Assembly: GCF_014207255.1 (NCBI RefSeq) | Contig: NZ_JACHCZ010000001.1 | Span: 980,592-1,044,591, forward strand | DNA: 64,000 bases | Origin: Pseudomonas sp. JAI120 | GTDB lineage: Bacteria; Pseudomonadota; Gammaproteobacteria; Pseudomonadales; Pseudomonadaceae | Reading direction: 5' to 3' | Shown: positions 57,198 to 64,000 of the stretch, piece by piece | How the letters are laid out: each line of letters starts with the position of its first letter | Numbering within the stretch: the first letter of the stretch is position 1 | Program-made: the position numbers and the translations under genes | Notes under the pieces: model-generated | What the model was told of the DNA's origin: nothing | The model's database searches: none | What the model saw: the letters and a program-made list of their open reading frames with translations, nothing else

Positions 57198-59015
57198 ATG
57201 GCCGAACCCCTGGCTCACGACACCCTTATCCAGGAATCCTGGCGCCGTTGCCGCGCCTTCGGCCTGGACCACCAGAGCACACCGAGCTTCGATCAACTGC
57301 CCGCCGAGGGCATCAGCCAACTGCTGGAAAGCCAGCATTCCCTGGTGCAGACCACGCATCAGGAAGTCCTGCCCTACTACGAAAACATCCTGAGCAATTC
57401 CAACTGCCTGATCATGCTGGCCGACAACCAGGGCCAGGTGCTGACCAGTTGGGGCACCCAGCGCTTTATCGAGCCCAAGCTGGCCCGGGGATTCAGCGCC
57501 GGGGCCAGTTGGATGGAACGCTCCAGCGGCACCAATGCCATCGGCACCGCGCTGGCCTGCGCCCAGGCGGTGCATATCGAACACGACGAACACTTCCTCA
57601 AGGCCAACCGCTTCATGACCGGCTCAGCGGCGCCGATCTTCGATGCCCAGCGCGAAATCATCGCGGTGCTGGATGTGTCCAGCGACAGCTACCTGCCGCC
57701 CTCTCACACCTTGGGCATGGTCAAGATGATGAGCCAGACCGTGGAAAACCGGCTGATCCTCAACCTGTTTCGCGGTGAGCACTTCCAACTGACATTCAAC
57801 ACTGGCCTGAGCAACCTCGACAGCCAATGGGCCGGCCTGCTGATCTTTGACGAGAGCGGCCAGGTGCTCTCGGCCAACCGTCGTGCCGACAACTTGCTGG
57901 GTATCAGTCTGTCGCGGGTGATGATCGACAGTTTGTTCAAGGTGTCGTTGCTGGAGTTGCTCAATCAGCCGGAGGGCCTGCCCTTTTCGCTGCAGGCGGC
58001 GGGACGCAATCGCTTCCAGTGCCTGCTGAAACGACCGAAGCAGATGCCGGTGCAGGCGCGGGTGTTCAGCGAGCCCGTTGCGCCAAAGCCCGCCGCGATT
58101 GGTTTGAAGACCCTGCACTTTGGCGATGCGCGCGTGGAAAAAGCCGTGCGCCAGGCCGAGCGCTTGCTGGAGAAGGACATCCCGCTGCTGATCCACGGTG
58201 AAACCGGCGTGGGCAAGGAAGTTTTCGTCAAGGCCCTGCACCAGGCCAGTTCCCGCAGCCAGCAGGCGTTTATCGCGGTGAACTGTGCGGCGATTCCCGC
58301 TGAGTTGGTGGAATCGGAACTGTTCGGCTACGAAAAAGGCGCGTTCACCGGCGCCAACCAGAAAGGCAGCATCGGCCTGATCCGCAAGGCCGACAAAGGC
58401 ACGCTGTTCCTCGATGAAATCGGCGATATGCCGCTGCCGACGCAAGCGCGCCTGTTGCGGGTATTGCAGGAGCGTTGCGTGCAGCCGGTCGGCAGCAGCG
58501 AGTTGTTCCCGGTGGATTTGCGCATCATCTCGGCCACTAACCGGGCCTTGCGCGAGCGGGTCCAGGCCGGGCGTTTTCGCGAGGATTTGTACTACCGCAT
58601 CGGCGGCCTGACCCTTGAATTGCCGCCATTACGCGAACGCAGCGACAAGCGGGCGCTGTTCCAGCAGCTGTGGCAGCAGCACCGTGAGCCCACCCAATGG
58701 GCCGGGCTCAGCGCCGAGGTGCTGGCGTTGTTCGAGCAGCACCCGTGGCCGGGCAACCTGCGTCAGGTGAGCAGCGTGTTGCAGGTGGCGCTGGCGATGG
58801 CCGAGGAACAGCCGATCCGCCCGGAGCATCTGCCGGATGATTTTTTTGTCGACTTGAAAGTGACGGCGCCGCTGCCCGCCAATGAGTACCTGGATGACAG
58901 CATCGACCTGACCCAGCGCTTGAAGGCGGCCGGTGGGAACATTTCCCACCTGGCGCGGGAGCTGGGCGTGAGCCGCAACACCCTGTACAAGCGCCTGCGC
59001 CAAGGCAATGACTGA
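57198..59015 (+). CDS. Sigma-54-dependent activator, AcoR-like (GAF, AAA+, Fis HTH)
   Basis: A 605-residue enhancer-binding protein. The N-terminal sensor region (about 40-210) has a GAF-like fold (TNAIGTALACAQAVHIEHDE). The AAA+ domain has Walker A GETGVGKE, the sigma-54-contact loop GAFTGA (in YEKGAFTGANQKG) and Walker B GTLFLDEIGDM. The C-terminal Fis HTH is GGNISHLARELGVSRNTLYK. This family responds to acetoin, alcohols or related diols. It is divergent from the ABC operon and very likely drives it from the sigma-54 promoter at 56979-56994. Confidence 0.93.
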   Translation: MAEPLAHDTLIQESWRRCRAFGLDHQSTPSFDQLPAEGISQLLESQHSLVQTTHQEVLPYYENILSNSNCLIMLADNQGQVLTSWGTQRFIEPKLARGFSAGASWMERSSGTNAIGTALACAQAVHIEHDEHFLKANRFMTGSAAPIFDAQREIIAVLDVSSDSYLPPSHTLGMVKMMSQTVENRLILNLFRGEHFQLTFNTGLSNLDSQWAGLLIFDESGQVLSANRRADNLLGISLSRVMIDSLFKVSLLELLNQPEGLPFSLQAAGRNRFQCLLKRPKQMPVQARVFSEPVAPKPAAIGLKTLHFGDARVEKAVRQAERLLEKDIPLLIHGETGVGKEVFVKALHQASSRSQQAFIAVNCAAIPAELVESELFGYEKGAFTGANQKGSIGLIRKADKGTLFLDEIGDMPLPTQARLLRVLQERCVQPVGSSELFPVDLRIISATNRALRERVQAGRFREDLYYRIGGLTLELPPLRERSDKRALFQQLWQQHREPTQWAGLSAEVLALFEQHPWPGNLRQVSSVLQVALAMAEEQPIRPEHLPDDFFVDLKVTAPLPANEYLDDSIDLTQRLKAAGGNISHLARELGVSRNTLYKRLRQGND

Positions 59016-59135
59016 ACGCCTGTAGCCGTCCTCTATCGCGTAGCCGTTTCTTGCACATCCCGTAGCCATCAGTGCGAACCCTCAAACGATACTGGGGCAA
59101 GGGGCTCACATGCGCCGAAAGCACCACGAATCAAA

Positions 59136-59223
59136 TGCGGGAGGGAGCTTGCTCCCGATAGAGGGTGGGGCAGTCAGCTTATCTGTAGCTGATACACCGC
59201 TATCGGGGGCAAGCCCCCTCCCA
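59136..59223. repeat. REPIN
   Basis: TGCGGGAGGGAGCTTGCTC and the inverted GGGGCAAGCCCCCTCCCACC flank a core of about 50 bp. It lies between the convergent activator and TonB-receptor genes; the left arm has diverged more than usual. Confidence 0.78.
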
Positions 59224-59261
59224 CCGTTTGATCTCCATGCAGCAGGTACCTGGGTGTCCTC

Positions 59262-61373
59262 TTAGCGCCAGCTCCACGACACTCCGGTGTAGATCCCGCG
59301 TCCATCGGCCGGTGTGGAGCGTGCGACATCCAGGCCCTTGTCGTCGTAGCCCGGCGTGACGGTGTTGGCGTAGCGGCGGTTGGTGAGGTTGCGCAGGTCG
59401 ACCCAGGCTTGCCAGTCCTGCTTGGGTGCGTCGTAGCCAAAGGTGGCGCCCAGGAGGGCGTAGGACGCGGCGTAATAGGAATTGGCGTAGTCCACCGCCA
59501 CCCGTGAGGAATACTCGGTGTTGAGGCTGGTGTAGAAACCGGTCGGGTGGCTGTAGCGCAGTTGCGCCTGATAGTAGTGCTTGGGGATGCCCGGCAAGCG
59601 GTTGCCACCGAAACGGTCGTCGTCGCGGTAGTGGAAATCGCTGAAGGTATAGGCCTGGCGCACATCGAGCTTACCGCTGCGACCACCGTCCCACAGCGGG
59701 CTGAGCAGGCCCAGTTCCACGCCCTGGTGCACGGTGGGGCTGGCGTTGGACTCGGCGACGATGGCATTGCTGGTCGAGGTCTGGGCCTGGGTTTCCACGG
59801 TGAGCAGTTCGTGACGCACTTCGGAGCGGTACAGCGCCAGGTCCCACTGGCCGAGCCATGCTTCGCCACGGCCACCGATTTCCAGGGTGGTGGCTGTCTG
59901 GTTTTTCAGGCTGACGCCTTCGCGGGCCAGGCCTTTGGCTGCACCACTGGCAAAGTATTTGTTGGAACCCCAGATCATCGACCATGCGTGCGGTGGCTCG
60001 ACCGAACGACTCAGGTTGCCGTACACCTGCAACTGCGGGTTGAAGTCATAGCGCAGGCCGATGCGCGGTGCGTAGTCCCAGTCATGCTGGCTAAGCGGCG
60101 CCTGGCCTTCGGGATAGGTGACCTGGGTTTCACGGCGGGTGTAGATCGCGGCCAGGCCGGTGGTCAGCCACAGGCCCTGGACCAGCTCCAGGTCGTTACC
60201 GATATGCAGCACGGTGTCGGAGCCCAGGTAGCTGTAGTCGCGGGTCTTGGTGCCGGGGGCATAGGTTGCGGTGTTGCCGGCTGGCGTGCGCACGTATTCC
60301 GATGCGCCGTTATTGGGCATCGCCTGGGTGGTGCGCAGGCCGAGGGTGGTTTTGCTGTCGTGGCCGAACAACGTGTCCTGGCGGATGTAATTCAGGGTGC
60401 TGCTGATATCGGTGTAGGCCACCTTGAGGCGGTTGGTGCCTTCGCGCAGGTCCATCGGGTAATCGTGGTACGCCAGCCCGACTTCCAGGCGCGAGCTGTC
60501 ATCCAGCTGCAACGTGGTCTTGTTGGCGATCCAGGTGGAGCCCGGTTGCATGCGCTTGGAATCACGGGCGGCGTTGAGGCTGTTGGCGGTGCGCGGGTCG
60601 TGACTGATCTGGGCGCGGGTGAGTTTGCCGGGGGTGTCGTTGGTGGTTTCGCGGTAACGGAAATAGAAGCGGGTTTCCAGGTCCGGGTTGAAGCGGTAGC
60701 CGAAGTTGGCGGCCATGCCTTTGCCGGTGGCGGCGCTCTGGGGCTGGTAGCCGTCGGATTCCGAGTCGGTGAGGCTGATGTAGTAGTCGGCATCCCCCAG
60801 CACCTGGCCCGAACTGATCTCGCGCTGGGCATAGCCACGGCTGCCGGCTTCGTAGCGCACTTGCAACGTGGGCGCGTCGTAGCCGGTATGGGTCACGTAG
60901 TTGACCGCGCCGCCCAGCGCCAACGCGCCCCGATCGAAGCCATTGGCACCGCGCAGCACCTCGACGCGGCTTTGCCACAACGGGTCCTTGAGTTCGTAAG
61001 GGGTGCCGCCGGGGCCGGTCAGCGGCAAGCCATCGAACATTTCGTACAGCCCTGAAGCATGGGCACCCGGGCTACGGTTCAGGCCAGAACCGCGAATGGA
61101 CAGCTTCACCCCTTCATTATTCGCCGCCTTGGCGTACACCCCTGGCTGGTACTTGAACACGTCTTCGTTGGTGCTCACCCGCCCCTGCTGCACGCTGCTC
61201 ATGTCGATGTAATTGGTGGCGCCGGGCACGCTCTTGAGCTGCGCCTGAGCCACTTCGCCGGCGCTGGCCTCCGGCGTGGTGACTTCGACCGGCGCCAATT
61301 GCAGGTCTTCGGCGTGCACCAGCGAGCTTAACGTCAAGGCGGCAAATAGGAACGGAGGTGGGCGCAGCAGCAT
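59262..61373 (-). CDS. TonB-dependent outer-membrane receptor
   Basis: A 703-residue receptor: signal peptide (MLLRPPPFLFAALTLSSLVHA), TonB-box-like LAPVEVTTP, plug domain (about 45-170: KYQPGVYAKAANNEGVKLSI, RGSGLNRSPG, VEVLRGANGFDRGALALGGA) and a 22-strand beta-barrel. It probably imports a ferric siderophore or another metal complex. No TonB, ExbB or sigma/anti-sigma pair is adjacent; the divergent gene is the frameshifted XRE-cupin regulator. ATG 61373 gives the only sensible signal peptide. Confidence 0.9.
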   Translation of the reverse strand: MLLRPPPFLFAALTLSSLVHAEDLQLAPVEVTTPEASAGEVAQAQLKSVPGATNYIDMSSVQQGRVSTNEDVFKYQPGVYAKAANNEGVKLSIRGSGLNRSPGAHASGLYEMFDGLPLTGPGGTPYELKDPLWQSRVEVLRGANGFDRGALALGGAVNYVTHTGYDAPTLQVRYEAGSRGYAQREISSGQVLGDADYYISLTDSESDGYQPQSAATGKGMAANFGYRFNPDLETRFYFRYRETTNDTPGKLTRAQISHDPRTANSLNAARDSKRMQPGSTWIANKTTLQLDDSSRLEVGLAYHDYPMDLREGTNRLKVAYTDISSTLNYIRQDTLFGHDSKTTLGLRTTQAMPNNGASEYVRTPAGNTATYAPGTKTRDYSYLGSDTVLHIGNDLELVQGLWLTTGLAAIYTRRETQVTYPEGQAPLSQHDWDYAPRIGLRYDFNPQLQVYGNLSRSVEPPHAWSMIWGSNKYFASGAAKGLAREGVSLKNQTATTLEIGGRGEAWLGQWDLALYRSEVRHELLTVETQAQTSTSNAIVAESNASPTVHQGVELGLLSPLWDGGRSGKLDVRQAYTFSDFHYRDDDRFGGNRLPGIPKHYYQAQLRYSHPTGFYTSLNTEYSSRVAVDYANSYYAASYALLGATFGYDAPKQDWQAWVDLRNLTNRRYANTVTPGYDDKGLDVARSTPADGRGIYTGVSWSWR

Positions 61374-61597
61374 GGGCGGATCCTTGGAATTCGGGGGCGT
61401 GAACGGCTGGGCCATCACGCGAACAGTGATGGGAAGGCAACGATGCTCGCCAAGTCACGCCTTAATAACGGACCAGCCCCTTCCCACAACAGCATCAGAC
61501 CGGATTTATTTTTTAAGTCCAAAATCGAATTAATACATGCAAGCTCAGTATTTAAGGAAATAACCAGTACGTATTACTTCGGGTCATCGAGTCACCT

Positions 61598-62172
61598 ATG
61601 AGATCGCCTCCCATGCCTGCATCCTCCACCGTCATCGACTTTACCCTCCATCGCAAACGGCACTTGTCACTGGATGCCCTGGCACGCGCCTGCGGCGTGA
61701 GCCGGGCGATGCTGGCACAGGTCGAATCCGGGCGCAGCGTGCCGTCGATCAAGGTGTTGTGCAAAATTGCCAAGGGTCTGAAGGTGTCGGTGGCGGCGTT
61801 CCTGGAAGATCGCGCGTTCGAAGGGGTTGAAGTGTTGCCGGCGCAGCAGAGCAAACGCCTGGTGAGTGCCGATGGCGCGTTTATCAGCCGGGCGCTGTTT
61901 CCCTACGATACGGCGCGCCAGTCCGAGTTCTATGAGATTCGCCTGCGGGCGCTTGGGGAGGAAGTGTCCAAAGGCCACGGGCCGTGGCATCCAGGAAAAC
62001 CTGGTGGTGGCCCAAGGTGTGCTGGAAGTCAGCGTCAATGATGAACGCTACCTGCTGTCCACCGGCGATTCAATCCTGTTCTACGCCGACCAGCTCCACC
62101 GCTACCGCAAATCCGGCGGACAGCGAAGCCGTGGCGTTCCTGGTGATCACCTACCCAGAGCGGCTGGATTAA
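61598..62172 (+). pseudogene. XRE-cupin transcriptional regulator, broken by two single-base insertions
   Basis: The frame from ATG 61598 (or 61613) encodes an XRE HTH (LSLDALARACGVSRAMLAQV, then ESGRSVPSIKVL) and the start of a cupin domain up to EEVSKGHG. One extra base near 61981-61985 shifts to a frame reading IQENLVVAQGVLEVSVNDER and LLSTGDSILFYADQLHRYR. A second extra base near 62108-62111 shifts to NPADSEAVAFLVITYPERLD and the stop at 62170-62172. Removing both bases restores a protein of about 190 residues. It is either a recent pseudogene or two sequencing errors. It is divergent from the TonB receptor. Confidence 0.85.
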
Positions 62173-62180
62173 TCACGCAA

Positions 62181-62212
62181 AAAAACGCCCCCGACTTATC
62201 GGGGCGTTTTTT
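62181..62212. terminator. Bidirectional rho-independent terminator
   Basis: AAAACGCCCC and GGGGCGTTTT enclose a 9-nt loop, with T-runs on both strands. It serves the regulator gene on the plus strand and the tiny Met-rich ORF on the minus strand (stop at 62228). Confidence 0.88.
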
Positions 62213-62227
62213 ATGGCGCGGGACCTG

Positions 62228-62299
62228 TCAGCAGGTGCAGCACATCATCGGCATCATTGGCATGGAGGTGTTCATCGGCATCTGCATTGCATTCATCAT
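62228..62299 (-). CDS. Methionine- and cysteine-rich 23-residue peptide
   Basis: ATG 62299 follows GGAG (62308-62311) with 8-bp spacing. The 23-codon frame has ten methionines and three cysteines: MMNAMQMPMNTS, then four further Met with two Pro, ending M-M-C-C-T-C. The stop is followed after 15 bp by a strong terminator. The composition (Met-x-Met and Cys-x-x-type donors) suggests copper(I) or other soft-metal binding. It is too short for routine gene finding. I know of no name for it. Confidence 0.6.
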   Translation of the reverse strand: MMNAMQMPMNTSMPMMPMMCCTC

Positions 62300-62487
62300 G
62301 TTCGAAACTCCGTAATCGACAGGAAATGGCTAGGTTCTGGCGCCGATTCCAGAGAGGCCGGAGGGCTGCGCAAGACGCCGGCAGAGCAGCAGGAATGGAG
62401 GTTCCCAGGGATGCTTAGTCGAACAAAACAGCTGTACCAGGCGTGATGACGATCAATCTGACGCTATTGCGCCACTTATATCCGCTA

Positions 62488-62509
62488 CATGACGTTAATA
62501 GACGTCATG
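62488..62509. promoter_or_regulatory. Perfect inverted repeat, putative operator
   Basis: CATGACGT and ACGTCATG flank TAATAG in an otherwise unassigned 267-bp gap upstream of the Met-rich ORF. It is the size and symmetry of a dimeric repressor site. It may control the Met-rich ORF about 190 bp downstream or an unseen transcript; the rest of the gap shows nothing clear. Confidence 0.4.
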
Positions 62510-62566
62510 GGTATTCGATTGAGGAATCTCGTCCAATCTTAAGGAAATAAACGATCTAACGGATGA

Positions 62567-62836
62567 CTAGGCGTTGGGCTTCTCCAGAGACTGCATCAAT
62601 TCATCGGCCTCCGACCCCGGTGGCAACCTGAACCCATGCATTTCATCAGCGGCAAGAATTTCACCCAGAGCGGTGAGCAACTGCGCCTCTGTCGGCGAGT
62701 CTCGCAGCAGTTTATGCGCGGGCAGCAACAACTCGGAGGGAACGCCCTGAACGCTCGCGGCGTCGATCACAGCGAAGAGGATAAAGCGCAGGCGTATTTC
62801 GCGGTCCGTCGGCCAAGCTGTTTTTCGCTTACCCAA
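62567..62836 (-). CDS. Small hypothetical protein
   Basis: An 89-residue, mostly helical, soluble protein (MGKRKTAWPTDREIRLRFIL; LLTALGEILAADEMHGFRLP). No family recognised. The start appears to be TTG 62836, with GAGG at 62844-62847. That ribosome-binding site is in the 3' arm of a hairpin (GCCTCG/CGAGGC, 62843-62870, with an inner A/T stem), so translation may be controlled. Confidence 0.6.
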   Translation of the reverse strand: MGKRKTAWPTDREIRLRFILFAVIDAASVQGVPSELLLPAHKLLRDSPTEAQLLTALGEILAADEMHGFRLPPGSEADELMQSLEKPNA

Positions 62837-62960
62837 GGTAGGGCCTCGTTTTTTCAGAAAAATCCGAGGCTATTGTGCACAGACAGGTGTTTCAAGCATC
62901 GGGATGCAAGATAGGCAGATTCCTACATCCAAAGGAGAAACAGCATACCGAACAACCCAA

Positions 62961-63710
62961 TTACTGCACCGGCAGGAAATTCATCAACAACAGGCTTTGT
63001 GCATAGTTAAGCCCAATACGGCGGTAGCGTTCGTCGAGCATCTGGGTCAACAGGTCAAGGCGCGCAACAATCTTGCCGAACTCGACGGCGAAACTCAGGT
63101 TGCTGCCCTCCTCCGAGATCTCGTTGGAAAACAGGAGCAGGACGCCATTTGCATCCTGGCGCTTGCTGAGCAACCAGGTGGCCTTCTCGATGTTGCGCGC
63201 GGCGTTGCTGACGAACTGCGGGTTGATCGAGTCGGTAATGTAGAACTCGGTACGCCCACCGTGAGCGGTCACGATCATGCTGCCGATGGCATAGATAAAC
63301 GCCCCGACCCGATCGCCCTGAAACTCAGGGCTCAAGGAGTAACTCAGCGCCGCCAGGTCGCGACGCTCCCCGAGTGCGGGCAATGAGCGGCGCTGCTCAA
63401 TGGCCAGGCGGATCTCCCGCGCAGCGCTCACCGCATCCGGATAACCCGACTGGCGCCACTGGTTGGGGTTGCGCAGATAGAGCTTGTTCATGAGCAAATA
63501 CAGGCTTTGCAAGTTATCGCGCATGCCCAGAGTCGCCATGCGATCGACACTGGTCTGGAAGAACTCATCAGGTTTGCCGTTGCTGAACTGCTTGGCTATG
63601 TCCCGACCCTGCTGTTGGGTGCAGCCACTGGCGCAGAGCATTAACACCACGGCCAGCCACAGTGGCCGACGCACTCGTCGAGTCTTGAATAAAAGTAACG
63701 TGCGAGCCAT
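62961..63710 (-). CDS. Hypothetical lipoprotein
   Basis: A 249-residue protein. The signal peptide MARTLLLFKTRRVRRPLWLA is followed by the lipobox LCASGC, so it is lipid-anchored. The mature part is alpha-helical with EFFQTSVDRMATLGMRDNLQ, YLLMNKLYLRNPNQWRQSGY and HGGRTEFYITDSINPQFVSN. No named family recognised; it looks like a conserved Pseudomonas lipoprotein. ATG 63710 was chosen over upstream starts because it gives a proper type II signal. Confidence 0.78.
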   Translation of the reverse strand: MARTLLLFKTRRVRRPLWLAVVLMLCASGCTQQQGRDIAKQFSNGKPDEFFQTSVDRMATLGMRDNLQSLYLLMNKLYLRNPNQWRQSGYPDAVSAAREIRLAIEQRRSLPALGERRDLAALSYSLSPEFQGDRVGAFIYAIGSMIVTAHGGRTEFYITDSINPQFVSNAARNIEKATWLLSKRQDANGVLLLFSNEISEEGSNLSFAVEFGKIVARLDLLTQMLDERYRRIGLNYAQSLLLMNFLPVQ

Positions 63711-63966
63711 CGGCACCCGATCTGGTTCTTTCGCCCGCGCGGGAAATCGGCAGGGCTGGGACAAAGATAGATTGGAGAAATGAAAAAAAGTGCGATGGGC
63801 TGGGCAGATAGTTGTAAACAGTGCCTGGCGGGCCATGGGTCGGCAAAGTCGTGAAAGATTCGTTTCAGGACCTATACTCGATAGTTGCGAGTGTTGTCGA
63901 CGCTCCAGGGAGGACTTACATCGCATGCGGCACGCTCATCCGCAACCGTACAGGAGGGTAGCGTAG

Positions 63967-64000
63967 ATGAAACATCCCATTCGAGCTCAGATTTTTGTGC
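63967..64000 (+). CDS. Partial CDS running off the right edge
   Basis: Only MKHPIRAQIFV is present, from ATG 63967 with GGAGGG at 63952-63957. A 13-codon frame (63925-63966, with GGAGG at 63909-63913) ends with TAG immediately before this ATG. Too short to assign a function. Confidence 0.45.
   Translation, partial: MKHPIRAQIFV

Noticed and set aside
62213..62446. 77-codon His-rich plus-strand frame opposite the Met-rich ORF
   Set aside because: Its His richness is simply the antisense of Met codons (ATG/CAT), and it has no ribosome-binding site.

Overview
The window is a high-GC, gene-dense stretch of chromosome from a fluorescent Pseudomonas (P. fluorescens group). The evidence is the set of gene families (nspC with its dehydrogenase, a small DUF6124 gene, aqpZ, a second chemotaxis cluster, a glpSTPQUV-like ABC operon), strong codon bias, and several REPIN-type inverted repeats with the GTGGGAGGGGGCTTG core typical of this group. 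I saw no rRNA, tRNA, CRISPR array, phage or transposase.

Layout. 1-4855 (minus): a LacI-type regulator heads an overlapping operon of binding protein, two permeases, ATPase and metallophosphoesterase. 5211-7581 (plus): nspC and a carboxy(nor)spermidine dehydrogenase, an alternative spermidine branch. 7713-12169: an IclR regulator divergent from an amino-acid-type ABC transporter plus FAD oxidase behind a clear sigma-54 promoter. 12302-15446: a methanethiol methyltransferase-like protein, a DUF6124 gene with a highly structured leader, glutaminase, a small membrane protein and a Cys-rich lipoprotein. 15646-27457: a polyol/sugar island, with an FGGY kinase and split transketolase divergent from a ribose-type ABC transporter, two SDR dehydrogenases, a SorC regulator, transaldolase and a GlxA-type regulator. 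27584-41463: an accessory mix of oxidoreductase, aquaporin, MFS and SBF transporters, AraC regulators, a heme-oxygenase-like diiron protein paired with a methyltransferase, and two related AraC/SDR modules. 41484-50116 (minus): a nine-gene chemotaxis-like operon. 50381-50989: a cloverleaf repeat, a REPIN and a terminator. 51011-59015: a glycerol-type ABC operon with a sigma-54 promoter, divergent from its likely sigma-54 activator. 59262-64000: a TonB receptor, a frameshifted XRE-cupin regulator, a tiny Met-rich peptide gene and small unknown genes.

How the parts work together. Most loci are self-contained uptake-plus-catabolism cassettes with an adjacent regulator. The polyol island gives a coherent path: import, oxidation by SDRs, phosphorylation by the FGGY kinase, then transketolase/transaldolase into the pentose phosphate pathway. 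The glycerol-type transporter has two ATPases whose sequence defects all fall on one composite ATP site.

Less expected items: the riboswitch-like DUF6124 leader, the 23-residue Met-rich ORF, the diiron/methyltransferase pair, the 26-codon ORF ahead of the sigma-54 activator, and decayed remnants of two ABC binding-protein genes. All functional statements come from reading sequence; no database search was run.
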